DNA of 64,000 bases from Streptococcus sp. Marseille-Q0941 (GCF_943736975.1 NZ_CALSFO010000003.1:1-64000); one strand, 5' to 3'. Positions 25,855 to 35,690 are shown, numbered from the stretch's first letter. Numbers and translations are program-made. The notes: generated by a model from the sequence alone, not told the origin.

Positions 25855-28028
25855 GGTTTCTTACCGACTTTCTTAATGGTGGCGGTTTTGATTGGTGGTC
25901 TACTTCTTGTATTTTGTAGTGGTACTCTTTGAACAGTAGACGGACGTTCTTTTGTGATTGGACGTTGTGAAGTTCTATCTGCTGTAGTGGTTGAAGTTGC
26001 TGGCTTTTGAACGGTTTTTTCTTGAACGGTATTGCCTTGGCGTTCCACTTTTGGACTTGAAAAATCGGACTTAACTGCTGGACGCTCTTGTTTGGCTTGT
26101 TGAGATTCCTTATATGAAGTCTGAATATTAGACTGTTTTGAGGTCTGTTCATCATGATATTGTTCTTGTCTTGTAGTCGGTCTTTCATGAACAGAAGAAG
26201 CAGGCTGTTTTTTCTGTTTGACCTGTTCCATTTCAGAGCGACGCTTCGCAATGGTTTTTCGCCTTTGTTCCTGCTGTTCCTTGCGTCCACTGGCTCTGTC
26301 CGCTTTGGTTTGAGAAATACTACTGGTTAAATCACGGACATTCTCTTTTACTTTGGATTTTCCTTGATATACTGCATATCTTGCATTGGTCGGCAAATCT
26401 TTAACCTGTTCTTTCAAACCACTAGCAGTGTCTACCATTCTGTCTTTGGTATCAGCTACTGTACCGATGGTTTGACCGATACGTTTTCCAAGTGTTGATT
26501 TTTCCTTTCCGTCTGGTCGGGAGTGATCTGCTTGTGTCCTTGCAGAACTCCCCGAACCCGACTGTCCTTTTTTACCTGTAACAATGGCAGACCCAGCCCC
26601 TAGAGTAGTCATGGAACGTCCAAGTTTCCGCTGTAGACGGTGCATGTGAGCGTGCATAAGCATACGAGGTTTTCTCATCACACGACTTCCCACACTTTGA
26701 GAATCGTTACTCTGTAGAGAAAACATACTCATTAAATCGCCCAGCTTGAAGTAGATTCCTGCAAAGGTCACAATCTGTAGAAAAGCAATCAAAAAGAACG
26801 GATAACCAGCCGATAAGGTATAGAGCATGGTTGAAATACTAAATGCTGTCGTAATAATCAATGTGATTCCAGCTCGTGTCAAAATGGTATTAAAGAGCTT
26901 TGTTATGGCTCGTTTTGACATACCATCAAATGATGGAATCATGCTTAAAATAAAGCTCACAGGCAGAAACATAGCATAGATGATAAAAAGTACCTGCGAG
27001 AAAATCATGATTCCTGTTAATAGGAATACAAATATGGAAATCCCAATATTGAAGACAAATAGGAAGAAGACTGTACCTAAACGGTTAATGGTCTTTGTAA
27101 TGGTTAGATTGGTATTGCTTCTGTCTTCAATTTCTTCCGCAACAATTTTTTCTCTGTCTTCGCCATTGTTGGAATCTGGGCTGGTGGAGAGCAGGCTTTC
27201 CACACGGTCAATACCGATACTTTCAATGTCTGAACTGTTGTATTGAAGCAGTAGCCACGGTTGCTGAACCTGTATGGAAAACAGGCTATCTCTGATTAAG
27301 TCCACGCTGTCCTTGCCTTGACTATCGGAATGGGGCATGACAATCTTCGTGCCAAGTGATAAACTGGCATTACTGATGTCTGATGAAAAGTCATTGATTT
27401 TTTTAATGTAGTCGGGAGCGTAGGCAATAAAGGAAGCCGATAGGATAAACACCAGCACAAAATTCATAATGGCATGAATTGCCTTTGTGGTTTCTCTCTT
27501 TATCAGTCCCGTATAGGCAACATAAACCCCAAGAACCAAAATCAAGAGTAAGAGGAATCCAACATAGAAACCCTCTGTTGAAAATCCGTTTGCACTCACA
27601 CCAGCTAAGGTCTGCATATTCTTACCAATGGAATCTGCTGTAGCGGAAATGAAGTCTAAGGAATAGGCTTCCTGTACTAAGTAACCTGTCGCATTGGAAA
27701 CATACAAACTGATTGTCCAAATAAAATTGGTAATGGCATATAGTCCATACATGACCTGTTTTCCAATCCCGTCCGACCAGTTCCACGGAAGCCAGCCCCA
27801 GCTATTATCCACATAAAAATCCAGTTGATAGTTTTCAAGTGGGTATCGGCTGTATTCATTTGCCACATTGACCGTATCATCTACCAAGCCCGCAGCTTGA
27901 ACCACCGTTCCCAGCATGGCTAAAAGAAAAATGGCAATCACAAGTGTGAAAGCCACTGTCATTGCCACTTTACCTAGACGTTTCAGCGTCCAGTTTGATT
28001 TTATTCTGTTTACTATTGATGGTTTCAC
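25851..28028 (-). CDS. orf15: Tn916 Orf15, VirB6/TrbL-like channel protein
   Basis: A 725-residue protein. The N-terminal ~430 residues contain about eight membrane helices, including the segments VAMTVAFTLVIAIFLLAML and GFLLLLILVLGVYVAYTG. The long C-terminal tail is hydrophilic and rich in Gln, Lys, Ser and Thr. It forms the inner-membrane channel of the transfer machine. The start is probably GTG at 28028 after AGAGGTGTAAAT, 2 bases downstream of the orf16 stop. The tail is shorter or longer in other Tn916 relatives and tends to vary. Confidence 0.9.
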   Translation of the reverse strand: MKPSIVNRIKSNWTLKRLGKVAMTVAFTLVIAIFLLAMLGTVVQAAGLVDDTVNVANEYSRYPLENYQLDFYVDNSWGWLPWNWSDGIGKQVMYGLYAITNFIWTISLYVSNATGYLVQEAYSLDFISATADSIGKNMQTLAGVSANGFSTEGFYVGFLLLLILVLGVYVAYTGLIKRETTKAIHAIMNFVLVFILSASFIAYAPDYIKKINDFSSDISNASLSLGTKIVMPHSDSQGKDSVDLIRDSLFSIQVQQPWLLLQYNSSDIESIGIDRVESLLSTSPDSNNGEDREKIVAEEIEDRSNTNLTITKTINRLGTVFFLFVFNIGISIFVFLLTGIMIFSQVLFIIYAMFLPVSFILSMIPSFDGMSKRAITKLFNTILTRAGITLIITTAFSISTMLYTLSAGYPFFLIAFLQIVTFAGIYFKLGDLMSMFSLQSNDSQSVGSRVMRKPRMLMHAHMHRLQRKLGRSMTTLGAGSAIVTGKKGQSGSGSSARTQADHSRPDGKEKSTLGKRIGQTIGTVADTKDRMVDTASGLKEQVKDLPTNARYAVYQGKSKVKENVRDLTSSISQTKADRASGRKEQQEQRRKTIAKRRSEMEQVKQKKQPASSVHERPTTRQEQYHDEQTSKQSNIQTSYKESQQAKQERPAVKSDFSSPKVERQGNTVQEKTVQKPATSTTTADRTSQRPITKERPSTVQRVPLQNTRSRPPIKTATIKKVGKKP

Positions 28029-28030
28029 AT

Positions 28031-30478
28031 TTACACCTCTTTTCGCACAGGTGGTCTGGTATCAAAGGCATGGAGCAGTTCTTCAAATACAGGGTGGAAC
28101 TGTATCACACCGACACGACCATATAAATCACTGATAAGGCATTGCCCGTTTTCCAAATCACGCAATCGCTTCTGATTGTTTTCGTCCTCTGGGTCTACAC
28201 CAAAAAAGGCTAAGGTCTTTTTAATCTCGTTAAGGTCAGTGGAACGAAATGCAAATTTTAAGCCGAGGTTATTTTTCAGTTTTTCATCTAAGAGGTCGTC
28301 TGTATTTTGGGTCACGAAATATACCCCAGCGTTCATAGCACGACCAGCCCGAACCAGCTTCATAGATAGTGTTTTTCCTTGTGCTACCTGTAAAAAGCTC
28401 CATGCTTCGTCTAAATCTACAATCTTGAAAATGCTTCGGTCTGTATGGATAAAGTCTAAAGCAAAGGTACTAATGACAATCAGCATAGCAACGGATAAAA
28501 GCTCCATAGTGGTATATTCCTCAAAGGAAGTTTCCTTGTCGGGAAGTACCAAGTCCGCAACCTGTATAATGTTCAGTTGTTTTTCTAAGCTGATAGACTG
28601 CTCCACATAACCATTACTGAATAATAAATGTGCAAAGTCATAGTCTGTAAAACTTTCGATATGGTCGGCTATACTGGTACTTAGTGGCGTATTCTCAACC
28701 CGTAATTCCTCAATCACTTTCATCAACCCTCGTACTTCACTATTGGTTACTGCACGAATGGCTTTTCTAAGGATTGGGAAGCGTTCCCCATCACGAGAGG
28801 AAATCCCCGTAAGGAATGTCAGAATATCAATAGCCAGTGATTCAGAATCTTTGGGATTTTTCATAATCACATAAGGGTCAAGTAAGCCTTTGTTTTTCTC
28901 ATCAGAAGTCAGAGTGACGATATTGATTTCATGGGAAATCTCTGGCAAGGTTTCTTTCCATCTGCCACGTTCTGCTTTTGGGTCTACAATCACTGCTTGT
29001 GCCCCATAAAGCACCGCATAATAGACGATAAGGTTATTCGCAAAGGATTTACCACCACCCAGCGAACCAACAAAAGCCGACGCTAACGCATTGGTTACTG
29101 AACCCTTAACCCCTTGACTGGCAAGAGCAGGTTTCAGATAGACATTGCGTCCAGTATCTAAGCTGTAGCCAACATAAATCCCCTCATTTTCCCCCAGCAT
29201 TTGAGTAGCACCAAAACCTAAACCAGCGAGGAAATCAGAGGTCACGTATTGAATATAATCATTCATATAACGCTTGCTGGCAGGTAAAAATTCTTCATGT
29301 AAGCCGAGCATATCCCCAAATGGTCGTACCAGTTTTACGCTTAAATCGTCATAAAAATCTTTCACTTCATTACAACGACGTTTGAGTTCGTCAAGATCAT
29401 TTGCTGATACCCTTACCACATAAGACAGCTTGTACATAGATTCCTTGCTTTGGTCTAAATTGGTTTCCAGCTCATTCACACTTTCCAGAGCTTCCGCCAC
29501 ATTGGAGCTGGTTTCATTATCACTTTGCCAAGCGTGGTTATCCAAGTCTTTCAGTTCTTTCTTTTTATTGCGGACAGTAGATAGGGCTTTACGATTCGCT
29601 ACAATTTCCACATTCATTGACGTATCAATCGGGAATGTAAATTGCTGTTGCTGGTAGTAGAAGATTTCAGAGGACGGGAAGTCCAGTTCTCCGACAATGC
29701 TGTTAATGGTAAAGTAAGCTACATAGACGGTTTCATCTTCCTGCTGGATTTTCAAATATCGCTGTTTTTCTTCCACCAAACAGCGAGTAGGCTTAATCAA
29801 GTCATAGTATTTAATCAGCGTTTCATTATCCAGCTTTTTCTTTGATAGATGGTACTCATACTCTTCATAGGCAGTGCCTGTCTGTCCGTAAAGGTGTTCA
29901 ATCAGATAGCCGAAGTCGTCCTTATCTAACCTGCGGATTTTGAAACGACGAGAGATTTTATTTTCTAAGAGCTTTTCCATCTTCTGAAAACGCAGGATTT
30001 CATCATTACTCATACTAACAAAATCGCCCATCAGCTTATGGTTCACATCATAGACAAAATCAGACAAAGCATTTTTTGCTTCAACGGTAAGACTTTTCAT
30101 AGAAAACTCCTGATCGTTGAGAAGCAACTTAAAGCCGATAAAGAAACGGTAGTTCACTTGATTTTCGCCAATCATGGATATTAAAGCGTCTGTCTGTTGG
30201 TCGATTTTGTCATAGGCAACCGCTTTGAGCTTGCCAGTGACTTCATTTTTGGAACGCTCTTGTGCAGAACGTATGCTGGATTCTGTACTGATTTGTAAAG
30301 CATGAATTTTGCCATCACGATTTTGTGCGATAAGCTGTCTGAAAGAATCATGCACTTGTATTTTCTGTTCTGGACTTAGAAATGAGTAATTGTAAGGAAC
30401 AAGCTCATAGTAAGCATAACATTCCCCGTCTTTATTCCAGACGAGATTGTTTTCAATGTATTTAATTGGATATGCCAT
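28031..30478 (-). CDS. orf16: Tn916 Orf16, VirB4-like ATPase
   Basis: An 815-residue TcpF/VirB4/ConE-type ATPase that energises the transfer channel. Walker A lies in GSLGGGKSFANN and Walker B in FKIVDLDEAWSF, with the downstream TQNTDDLL. ATG 30478 (MAYPIKYIENN) gives the known 815-residue size; an upstream in-frame start at 30529 would lie inside orf17. It overlaps the end of orf17 by 17 bases, so both are coupled. Confidence 0.95.
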   Translation of the reverse strand: MAYPIKYIENNLVWNKDGECYAYYELVPYNYSFLSPEQKIQVHDSFRQLIAQNRDGKIHALQISTESSIRSAQERSKNEVTGKLKAVAYDKIDQQTDALISMIGENQVNYRFFIGFKLLLNDQEFSMKSLTVEAKNALSDFVYDVNHKLMGDFVSMSNDEILRFQKMEKLLENKISRRFKIRRLDKDDFGYLIEHLYGQTGTAYEEYEYHLSKKKLDNETLIKYYDLIKPTRCLVEEKQRYLKIQQEDETVYVAYFTINSIVGELDFPSSEIFYYQQQQFTFPIDTSMNVEIVANRKALSTVRNKKKELKDLDNHAWQSDNETSSNVAEALESVNELETNLDQSKESMYKLSYVVRVSANDLDELKRRCNEVKDFYDDLSVKLVRPFGDMLGLHEEFLPASKRYMNDYIQYVTSDFLAGLGFGATQMLGENEGIYVGYSLDTGRNVYLKPALASQGVKGSVTNALASAFVGSLGGGKSFANNLIVYYAVLYGAQAVIVDPKAERGRWKETLPEISHEINIVTLTSDEKNKGLLDPYVIMKNPKDSESLAIDILTFLTGISSRDGERFPILRKAIRAVTNSEVRGLMKVIEELRVENTPLSTSIADHIESFTDYDFAHLLFSNGYVEQSISLEKQLNIIQVADLVLPDKETSFEEYTTMELLSVAMLIVISTFALDFIHTDRSIFKIVDLDEAWSFLQVAQGKTLSMKLVRAGRAMNAGVYFVTQNTDDLLDEKLKNNLGLKFAFRSTDLNEIKKTLAFFGVDPEDENNQKRLRDLENGQCLISDLYGRVGVIQFHPVFEELLHAFDTRPPVRKEV

Positions 30479-30854
30479 AAAATTCACTCCTAACTGCTGT
30501 AATGGCTTCTTGTGGCTGGTTTCTGCCAAGCGTTACTTTTTTTCCTGCATAGGTCAGCTTTGGTCGCAGTGCATAAGCAATGACAGACTTCAAAAATCCA
30601 TAAGGCTTTTTACCATCAAAAGTTTTTGTAGACATAAACCATGTGAAAGCCACAGGAATCCCAAAGTATTTGAGAAATGCTCCCTCTATCATGGAAAGAG
30701 GGGGCAAGTTGCCAAGTATCATCACTGCAAAGAGTGACACGACAAACCATGTCATTTGCGTAAAGGTTATGGGAAACGGAAGTCTAAAATCATTGATAGA
30801 ATACAGTACCTTTTCCACAGACCAGATACTGGTATAGCTTCGTATTTTCTTCAT
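30462..30854 (-). CDS. orf17: Tn916 Orf17, TcpE-family membrane protein
   Basis: About 130 residues with two membrane helices in the middle (MTWFVVSLFAVMILGNLPP and YFGIPVAFTWFMS). TcpE-family proteins are membrane parts of Gram-positive conjugation channels. I chose ATG 30854 because AAAGGATTGATTAC precedes it; many annotations use an in-frame start at 30968 inside the ardA gene, which would add a hydrophobic 38-residue extension with no ribosome site. Confidence 0.85.
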   Translation of the reverse strand: MKKIRSYTSIWSVEKVLYSINDFRLPFPITFTQMTWFVVSLFAVMILGNLPPLSMIEGAFLKYFGIPVAFTWFMSTKTFDGKKPYGFLKSVIAYALRPKLTYAGKKVTLGRNQPQEAITAVRSEFYGISN

Positions 30855-30942
30855 GTAATCAATCCTTTCATAAAAAATAGGGGTAGCTGATTGAGCCACC
30901 CCGTAAAATAGAAAATCTGCCAGTAGTAATGTACCGACAGAT

Positions 30943-31440
30943 TTAATAGACGATTTCAAAAATCCCATGATTGGTTGAGATAAACGTTCCTGAAAGGTCT
31001 AAATCCCGACCATAGGCTTGATAATCAATATAGTTTTGAAGACTAGCTGGTACTTCGCCTAAAGCACCCGTTTCTTCAATGTAGTAGCGTGCCACGTCAT
31101 ACATATCATCACAATCGGAATGAATGATAATATCCTCTTGATGTTCGCTTAGTTCTTCAATGCTTGAAAAATGAGTGAGCAGAGCAGATAGCTCCGATTG
31201 TAATTCTTCGGGTAATTCCGATACCATTTCCCATAGTCGATTGAGTTCGCCAATGGAAGTGTATTCGTCAACCGTAAAGGGTAACTCGTAGTCATGAATG
31301 GCGTATTCCTCATATTCATCATTCAAGCCGATTTTCTCTTTGACTTCCTCAAAGTCAATGGGAAAGGTAAACCACGCACCGACCAATTCGCCCTCATTGT
31401 ATTTGCCTAAATTCGCAATATAGACTTGCATATCGTCCAT
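30943..31440 (-). CDS. ardA: Tn916 Orf18, ArdA antirestriction protein
   Basis: A 165-residue, strongly acidic protein that mimics the bend and charge of B-form DNA and blocks type I restriction enzymes. The Asp/Glu density (for example LNDEYEEYAIHDYELP and SEHQEDIIIHSDCDDMYD) is plain. The sequence matches the crystallised Tn916 ArdA fold. It protects the incoming single-stranded, then double-stranded, element in a new host. It precedes orf17 within the transfer operon. Confidence 0.96.
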   Translation of the reverse strand: MDDMQVYIANLGKYNEGELVGAWFTFPIDFEEVKEKIGLNDEYEEYAIHDYELPFTVDEYTSIGELNRLWEMVSELPEELQSELSALLTHFSSIEELSEHQEDIIIHSDCDDMYDVARYYIEETGALGEVPASLQNYIDYQAYGRDLDLSGTFISTNHGIFEIVY

Positions 31441-31556
31441 ATATTCACGTCCTTTCTTTGTAGAGATTCAAAAATCCCTACCGCACTTCGTTTGGTGTAC
31501 CATTCCTTTGCGGAACATAAGAAAACCACTTATATTCCACAAAAGAACGGTTTTAT

Positions 31557-31778
31557 TTAAGCACCAATAATGCGATTGAATAGCTCTAGTAAAATGTCTT
31601 TTACTCCAGCAGCGTTGAAGACTAAGCCAACCGCAATAATCGCAATAATTAAAAAGCCAATCAGTTTGCTAAACTCACGCTTGAAGCCAAGATACAAGCC
31701 AATCACAACGATTGCTAAAAGCACCAGTGATTGAGCGTTTGATAGAAACCAGTTATAAAGGTTTTGTCCAAAATTCAT
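31557..31778 (-). CDS. orf19: Tn916 Orf19, small membrane protein
   Basis: A 73-residue hydrophobic protein with two to three helices (SLVLLAIVVIGLYLGF and LIGFLIIAIIAVGLVFNAAG). It resembles TcpB/VirB2-like small conjugation proteins and is conserved between orf20 and ardA in Tn916 elements. The precise role in transfer is not settled; position and conservation argue it belongs to the mating channel. Confidence 0.88.
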   Translation of the reverse strand: MNFGQNLYNWFLSNAQSLVLLAIVVIGLYLGFKREFSKLIGFLIIAIIAVGLVFNAAGVKDILLELFNRIIGA

Positions 31779-31820
31779 AAAAATGTTCTCCTCTCTATAT
31801 TCAATGAATTTGTATTTGAG

Positions 31821-33026
31821 TTATTTTTTTGTTGTTATCACGTCCTGTTCTTTTACTGACTGTTGCTTCAAAATCTGCTTGTGTCGGTCTGTCAGTTTCG
31901 CATGGTCGAGAATGTCTTTTACAACCTGCGTCTGGTTGATTTCATCAAGTTTAATCGCAACCTTTAAGGTCGGGGCAACTTGATGAGATAGCCAGTTCAG
32001 CGTCCTTTGGAAGGAGTAAGGCTCTGGTTTTGTGGTTAGTTTTAATCGTTCACGATTGTTCCCAATAAACCAAGCCCATTCTTCATTCAGTTTCCAATCA
32101 GAACGAGGTTTGGAATCGTCTTTATCTACAAAACGGATATACCGATTGATAATTTTAAAGGCGGTATGCTCTGGATTGTCATAGACGAGTAAATCACGGA
32201 CTGCATAATAGGCACGCTCATTTTTCAATCGAATCTCAAAACGGTTTTTTACTTCTGCGTCTTCAATGGGAATATCATTTTTCTTGTACTGCTCGTAGTC
32301 CTTTTCATAGATACAGAAATAAACTTCACTTTGTAATGAACCGATATAGAGGGTGTTTCCCATACATTCCTTTTCCTCTTTGCGTACCAGTTCGCCACTG
32401 CGATAGCTTTTAAAACTGCGGAAGACGGAGATACATTCTTCCTGTTGGCACTTTTCAGTGAGTACAGGGATATTTAAAATCCCTGTCTTATCGTTAATGG
32501 CAAGGTCAAGGCGTTTCATCACACCGCCAGCCACCAAAACGTCCATAAAGAACTCATACCAGCTTCTTTGTTGTGCCAGAAGATAGCTTTCAAATTGTCT
32601 GCACCCACGACCTTTCAATTCCACCAGAACTCCTTTGTCCAGTTCATGGGAGCAAAGGACGAATATGTCGCCTAAAGCATAATGCTCTGAATAAGAATAG
32701 AAACCATAGTCCTCATGAAGAAAATAGGACAGTTTCAGTTGTAAGATGTTTTCGACCACCTGCTGTACGTCTGTTGTCGGAAAGCGAATTCTTACATAAT
32801 CAAACAGCATTTCAAGGGGAGCGTCGGGATTGAAGCGTTCCAGAGCTTCCCAAAGGGACTGCTGTAAATCCTCTGATGGCTTGACTTTTCCTGTTTCAAT
32901 ATCGCTTAGATACTGCCTTGTAATACCAGTCGCAACAGCTAAACGGTTTTGAGATAGTCCATAAGCCAAGCGTTTTTCTTTTAAATGCTGTAACCAAGTT
33001 TGTTCATTCAGTAAAAATCCCTCCAA
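31821..33026 (-). CDS. orf20: Tn916 Orf20, MobT relaxase
   Basis: A 401-residue relaxase of the MobT/Rep_trans class. The N-terminal helix-turn-helix (LAVATGITRQYLSDIETGKV) is followed by the Rep_trans catalytic core with VFVAGGVMKRLDLAIND-like signature (MKRLDLAIND near 175) and EVYFCIYEKDYEQ (near 240). It nicks oriT next to the CTAACA loop and starts single-strand transfer. It uses TTG at 33026 as start. Its own target hairpin, 115 bases upstream, has been split by the insertion at 33154-44010. Confidence 0.95.
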   Translation of the reverse strand: MEGFLLNEQTWLQHLKEKRLAYGLSQNRLAVATGITRQYLSDIETGKVKPSEDLQQSLWEALERFNPDAPLEMLFDYVRIRFPTTDVQQVVENILQLKLSYFLHEDYGFYSYSEHYALGDIFVLCSHELDKGVLVELKGRGCRQFESYLLAQQRSWYEFFMDVLVAGGVMKRLDLAINDKTGILNIPVLTEKCQQEECISVFRSFKSYRSGELVRKEEKECMGNTLYIGSLQSEVYFCIYEKDYEQYKKNDIPIEDAEVKNRFEIRLKNERAYYAVRDLLVYDNPEHTAFKIINRYIRFVDKDDSKPRSDWKLNEEWAWFIGNNRERLKLTTKPEPYSFQRTLNWLSHQVAPTLKVAIKLDEINQTQVVKDILDHAKLTDRHKQILKQQSVKEQDVITTKK

Positions 33027-33140
33027 TCAAAAAGGCGTATGTCAACTTTTAAAGCCCATTTGACATACGCTGAAATTTTGTAAATCCCTTGTAACCAAAG
33101 GATTTTCTAATGTTTTTTTGACTGTTTCCTGTCGATTTGT
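33027..33140. other. Left flank of Tn916 oriT
   Basis: This holds the orf20 upstream region and one side of the oriT region of Tn916. The inverted pair GTATGTCAAC... and CATTTGACATAC (33037-33069) forms a hairpin with complementary arms ATGTCAA / TTGACAT. No gene. Confidence 0.6.
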
Positions 33141-33153
33141 ACCCCCCTGTTAG
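33141..33153. other. Left half of the split Tn916 oriT hairpin
   Basis: ACCCCCC (33141-33147) then TGTTAG (33148-33153). The other arm, GGGGGGT, is at 44014-44020. Removing 33155-44010 restores a 7-bp perfect stem with the CTAACA nic motif in the loop, as in Tn916 and ICEBs1. Confidence 0.88.
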
Positions 33154-33217
33154 AAATAGTGGGAAAAATTTAAAAAAAGCCCTTTAAAATAAGGCTTTTT
33201 AGATACTTTTATATCTT

Positions 33218-33237
33218 TTGGTAGCTCTTTTGGTAGC
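33218..33237 (+). repeat. Paired TTGGTAGC arm-type sites of the oriT element
   Basis: TTGGTAGC at 33218-33225 and 33230-33237, 12 bases apart, just beyond the integrase stop. A matching pair lies at 43894-43901 and 43905-43912 at the other end, and a single copy at 39045-39052. The arrangement parallels the TTGGTGGG pairs of the guaA element. Confidence 0.65.
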
Positions 33238-33246
33238 TAAGTAGAT

Positions 33247-34386
33247 TTAATCAATAAAATCATTTGATATGAGATTGAGTTTATCAGTTAATTCGGTATC
33301 TGCGTTGGGGTATAAATGACTATAAATGCTAAGTGTTGTTTTGACATCAGAATGGCCTAATCGTCTTTGGATATATAGGGCATTTACATTATATTCATTA
33401 ATAAGCAAAGATGCGTGGGAGTGTCTCAAACCTTTTGGTTGAATGTATTTAACACCAGCACGTTTAGAGTATTTTAAAATTTGGTCTCTAATACTACGTT
33501 TACGATATGGAACTCCGTCGGGCGACAGAATAAATGGTATTTTATCGACTTTTTCTTGTCTTTCTTTCCACTCCTTAAGAACCTTTAGAGTATTATCATC
33601 GAGTCCAATAGTACGCCGAGAGCTTTCGGTTTTTAGCTTGTTACGGCGCTCCCAATTTTCACGATTTATATACTGTAAGTTGTGATTGATTGCTAGTGTT
33701 TTCTTTTCAAAGTCCACATCCTCCCAATAAAGAGCAGTCGCCTCATTTACACGCATTCCCGTAAAATAATAAAGCCAAAGGAGTGTATAAATAAAATGCT
33801 CAAAATAACTTTCTTTATCAAGGGATTGTATTACTTTTTGAAATTCATCTTTTGTCCAAAAGTCGATATGTTTTTTTGTTATTGGAATAGGACTGATATT
33901 ACTTGTAGGTATTTCATGGAAAATTAACCCATACTTTTTTGCGGTTTTCAAAACTTGATTAAGTAATGTCATTTTGTTTCTTGCGTATGAATTTGAATAT
34001 TTTTCTAATAAACTATTTCTATAATTTATTACATCATAAGTTGTAATTTCTCTAGGCTTTTTCTTACCAAAATATTGAATAAATTCATCAAATATAATTT
34101 GACGTCTTCGTTCAATATCTGGACTTGTAGTAGCATAATAGTTTGGTATAAATACTTCGTCCATAAATTGTTTAAACGTCCACTGAGTGTGCTTAATTCC
34201 ACCTTTTTGATGCACTTTATTTAAAGCTCTTGTTCGTGCCTCAAAGGCTTCTTTTGCGGTTTGAAAACCACGTCTGCGTTCCTGATATGGTTTACCAGTA
34301 GCTAGGTCAACTCCAGCTTTAAAATAATAAGTATATTTCCCAGTTTTATCGTCTCTAGTAACACCAGTATACCTAGTTTTTGACAT
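33247..34386 (-). CDS. Tyrosine integrase targeting oriT
   Basis: About 379 residues. The AP2-like arm-binding N-terminus (RDDKTGKYTYYFKAGVDLAT) is followed by a SAM-like domain and a catalytic domain with Arg in YFTGMRVNEA, GLRHSHASLL and Tyr in TTLSIYSHLY. It is related in layout to the guaA-site integrase at 8618. ATG 34386 is selected: GGAGGAACTTC directly precedes it; the longer frame to 34476 overlaps the upstream gene. It should recombine the element end with the TTAGA core in the Tn916 oriT loop. Confidence 0.92.
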   Translation of the reverse strand: MSKTRYTGVTRDDKTGKYTYYFKAGVDLATGKPYQERRRGFQTAKEAFEARTRALNKVHQKGGIKHTQWTFKQFMDEVFIPNYYATTSPDIERRRQIIFDEFIQYFGKKKPREITTYDVINYRNSLLEKYSNSYARNKMTLLNQVLKTAKKYGLIFHEIPTSNISPIPITKKHIDFWTKDEFQKVIQSLDKESYFEHFIYTLLWLYYFTGMRVNEATALYWEDVDFEKKTLAINHNLQYINRENWERRNKLKTESSRRTIGLDDNTLKVLKEWKERQEKVDKIPFILSPDGVPYRKRSIRDQILKYSKRAGVKYIQPKGLRHSHASLLINEYNVNALYIQRRLGHSDVKTTLSIYSHLYPNADTELTDKLNLISNDFID

Positions 34387-34576
34387 GAAGTTCCTCCAAT
34401 CCAAGAATTTCTGATACAACTGATACGGGAACAGTTCCGAGCCCTTTATTGTTATAGAAATCGAAACCACGTTCAACCATAATGTGTTTTGCTTGTCTTA
34501 AAATGTTATAAGCAGTCCATTTTGAGAACCCTAAGTCCATAATATCTTGTACTGTCATAGTGTGTTTATTGTTCAT
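34373..34576 (-). CDS. DUF3173 protein, probable excisionase of the oriT element
   Basis: A 67-residue basic protein with LGFSKWTAYNILRQAKHIMV, then RGFDFYNNKGLGTVPVSVV, the DUF3173 pattern. It is the partner of the integrase, whose start it overlaps by 14 bases, and it also overlaps the relaxase stop by 4 bases. Three coupled genes therefore form a relaxase-xis-int operon. The excisionase role is inferred from family position. Confidence 0.78.
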   Translation of the reverse strand: MNNKHTMTVQDIMDLGFSKWTAYNILRQAKHIMVERGFDFYNNKGLGTVPVSVVSEILGLEELHVKN

Positions 34577-35565
34577 AAAATATCTTCTCCTTTACTAGTA
34601 AGTTCAATGAATTCACCAATTAATTGTTTTAATTCATTGTTTAATCGTGGTGTTTGTTTTTTAAGTGCATCTTGAAGCTCTAAAGAAAATGAGTTACTAT
34701 CAAATGCTTTTAGGTGTTTTCTAAGCCTAGTTTTTTTGACTCTTATAGTGTTAGGTTTTAGATAGGGAAATAATTCGGGTAAAAGAGCTGGTGCATGGAG
34801 AAAGATATAAGCAAATGCTTTGCTATCATCTGGAACACTTGAGAGACTAAAAAAGCTAAAATTCTCCAATCGTTTAGAAATCTCTGAAATGGTTTCTTCA
34901 TTTATAGCCTTTGTCCGAAGTTGAAACTCTAATCGCCACCAAAAAGGTTTGCTCGCTATATCTAATTTATCAGCTCTTTTATGACTTAATACCTCTATAT
35001 TCTTATCATACAAACGTACTTGAACGTTGCTACCACTAGCACCCCAGTATTTACTTTCTATGTTTCCTCCTCTACCATAGAATACTTTATGACTAACTCC
35101 CCCTTTGATATGTTGTAAAAAGACTATTTCTGGCCTATTAAAGATATCAAAAGCAAGGTCTAATCGTGACAGTCTAATTTCTAATCGATTTAATCGAGCA
35201 TAATTCATAATCTGCCTCCACACTTGTAACCCCTCAAATTCTTTTAGTGAGTTTGGGTTGAAGTCTAGACGTATGACTTGATAACCACCATACTCCGATA
35301 GTTGAAAGAAAATTAGATTTATACTATCTTCGTTTATCGTTTTATAAAGAGTAAAATAGTCTTCTTTTAGATTTTCTTGAATACTAAATTCCTGAATTAT
35401 ATTATCGAGTGATTTTCGTAATTCACGAAATATTCGTCTAAGTGATTGGTTCTCACTATCAAAGATTACTGTTAATCGGTCAATGCTGATATAAATAGAT
35501 TTTTCTAGTTTTGATAAATCTACTTGACTTTGATATTCTCTTAGAGATTGAATGGTATTTTTCAA
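34573..35565 (-). CDS. Rep_trans-family relaxase of the oriT element
   Basis: A 330-residue protein with the Rep_trans (PF02486-like) core: ISIDRLTVIF at the start, RLSRLDLAFDIF near 125, VFYGRGGNIESKYWG near 155, VRLYDKNIEV near 180 with candidate catalytic Tyr, and WWRLEFQLR near 210. Unlike MobT it lacks an N-terminal helix-turn-helix. TTG 35565 follows AAAGGAGGCGTTACAG. It would nick the element's own oriT (candidate hairpin 35671-35690) so that the element can be mobilised, and may support rolling-circle replication of the excised form. Confidence 0.85.
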   Translation of the reverse strand: MKNTIQSLREYQSQVDLSKLEKSIYISIDRLTVIFDSENQSLRRIFRELRKSLDNIIQEFSIQENLKEDYFTLYKTINEDSINLIFFQLSEYGGYQVIRLDFNPNSLKEFEGLQVWRQIMNYARLNRLEIRLSRLDLAFDIFNRPEIVFLQHIKGGVSHKVFYGRGGNIESKYWGASGSNVQVRLYDKNIEVLSHKRADKLDIASKPFWWRLEFQLRTKAINEETISEISKRLENFSFFSLSSVPDDSKAFAYIFLHAPALLPELFPYLKPNTIRVKKTRLRKHLKAFDSNSFSLELQDALKKQTPRLNNELKQLIGEFIELTSKGEDIL

Positions 35566-35670
35566 CTGTAACGCCTCCTTTCTATGCTTAAAATATGCGT
35601 AATTCGTTGCTATTATTGATTTTTGCCAATGACTCGTTACTTAGGGCGTTGCCTTAAGTGTATCTGTTTG

Positions 35671-35690
35671 CTGGCTGTTAGAAACGCCAG
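35671..35690. other. Candidate oriT hairpin of the oriT element
   Basis: CTGGC and GCCAG pair around a 10-base loop, TGTTAGAAAC. On the other strand the loop reads CTAACA, the same nic motif as in the Tn916 and ICEBs1 oriT loops. It lies ~105 bases upstream of the relaxase gene, the usual place. A run of T follows, so it might also act as a terminator. Confidence 0.6.

Noticed and set aside
33247-35565. A second Tn916 int/xis pair
   Set aside because: The integrase and DUF3173 gene differ from Tn916 int/xis at 12303-13805 and group with the guaA-site module.
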